Source: an uncultured Gammaproteobacteria bacterium (GTDB lineage Bacteria > Pseudomonadota > Gammaproteobacteria > Halothiobacillales > Halothiobacillaceae). From it: 42,238 bases of DNA. Below are positions 41,775 through 42,238 of the stretch, piece by piece. Location: NCBI GenBank assembly GCA_938004235.1, contig CALKWL010000339.1:1-42238 (forward strand). The letters are read 5' to 3'. Numbering within the stretch: position 1 is the first letter of the stretch; the number at the start of each line of letters is the position of its first letter. The notes under the pieces were generated by a model. That model was not told the DNA's origin. It did no database searches and saw only the letters and a list, made by a program, of their open reading frames with translations. A program made the position numbers and the translations under genes.

Positions 41775-41803
41775 TTGACAGCCTTTTTGCCTTAACGCAG
41801 AAT
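41775..41803 (+). promoter_or_regulatory. Internal promoter between tRNA-Thr and tRNA-Tyr
   Basis: TTGACA (41775-41780, consensus), a 17-base spacer and CAGAAT (41798-41803) are followed by GCGCGAC. The segment from the -10 box on (AGAATGCGCG...TTG) closely copies that of the promoter at 41655-41683, which suggests that the promoter was duplicated. Confidence 0.7.
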
Positions 41804-41824
41804 GCGCGACTTGTTGTTTTTGCT

Positions 41825-41909
41825 GGTGGGATTCCCGAGCGGCCAAAGGGGGCAGACTGTAAATCTGCTGGCACTGCCTTCGAAGGTTCGAATCCTTCTC
41901 CCACCACCA
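41825..41909 (+). tRNA. tRNA-Tyr (GTA)
   Basis: Acceptor GGTGGGA pairs with TCCCACC, CCA is encoded, and a long variable arm (CTGGCACTGCCTTCG region) marks it as class II. The anticodon loop CTGTAAA gives GTA. Confidence 0.97.
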
Positions 41910-41964
41910 TCTCATTCACAAAAGAATTCTTTAGTGAGTGTTGGGATAGCTCCCATAAGCTTAA

Positions 41965-42038
<74 letters not shown>

Positions 42039-42043
42039 ATTTT

Positions 42044-42119
<76 letters not shown>

Positions 42120-42183
42120 CTTTAAGTGGTTCGTTGTCCCGAAGGTTTTGTTAGTCAACTTTGATTCAGTCTGGGGTGTATTC

Positions 42184-42238
42184 ATGGCCAAGAGTAAATT
42201 CGAGCGTAACAAGCCGCACGTGAACGTGGGCACCATTG
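42184..42238 (+). CDS. tuf: Elongation factor Tu, N-terminal fragment
   Basis: The first 18 residues (MAKSKFERNKPHVNVGTI) are those of EF-Tu, the GTPase that delivers aminoacyl-tRNA to the ribosome. The window ends before the P-loop. Position after Thr-Tyr-Gly-Thr tRNAs matches tufB of Escherichia coli. Confidence 0.96.
   Translation, partial: MAKSKFERNKPHVNVGTI

Overview
The window reads as a piece of a gammaproteobacterial chromosome. The best evidence is the right end, where birA, coaX, tRNA-Thr(TGT), tRNA-Tyr(GTA), tRNA-Gly(TCC), tRNA-Thr(GGT) and tuf follow one another. This is the tRNA-tuf order known from Escherichia coli and relatives, with coaX in place of coaA. A Calvin-type class II aldolase after pgk and pyk, a beta carbonic anhydrase and an ETHE1-like persulfide dioxygenase would suit a carbon-fixing, sulfur-metabolising lineage. 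That lifestyle is inference, and no species is named.

Layout: bases 20-85 are Illumina library adapter, not genome, fused to the last 50 codons of pgk. Then come pyk and fba (461-3065). A transglutaminase-DUF2126 fusion (3239-6673), a low-GC orphan gene (6844-7992), an HPPD-like VOC protein (8130-9365), the proteasome-like peptidase Anbu (9486-10310), a circularly permuted ATP-grasp protein and an alpha-E protein (10449-12844) form a candidate peptide-ligation and degradation system. A 103-residue protein of unknown function and a ParA-like ATPase follow. From 13917 to 18920 most genes lie on the minus strand: bioD, carbonic anhydrase, purC, several small genes, a methyltransferase and a Zur-like regulator.

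From 19275: a Tat-exported metallo-beta-lactamase-fold protein, an acetolactate synthase-like enzyme with an EEP-family protein, trxA and rho, a divergent response regulator/histidine kinase pair, a large lipoprotein, and the minus-strand operon mgtC-like, amgK, murU (peptidoglycan sugar recycling). Next are the persulfide dioxygenase, a chain of start/stop overlaps through a membrane protein, mpl (also cell-wall recycling), a thioredoxin and an AEC transporter, then a second overlapping chain slyD, M61 peptidase, birA, coaX that runs into the tRNA-tuf operon.

The intergenic spaces are rich in palindromic repeats of several families. One 90-bp palindrome sits in frame inside birA, another supplies the last codons of the carbonic anhydrase gene, and a third family is a chain of modular hairpins present in three versions. 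A 22-codon decayed copy of the methyltransferase 3' end lies about 0.7 kb from the intact gene. The two strongest leads are the Anbu/ATP-grasp/alpha-E/transglutaminase cluster with its unusual neighbours, and the protein-coding palindrome in birA.
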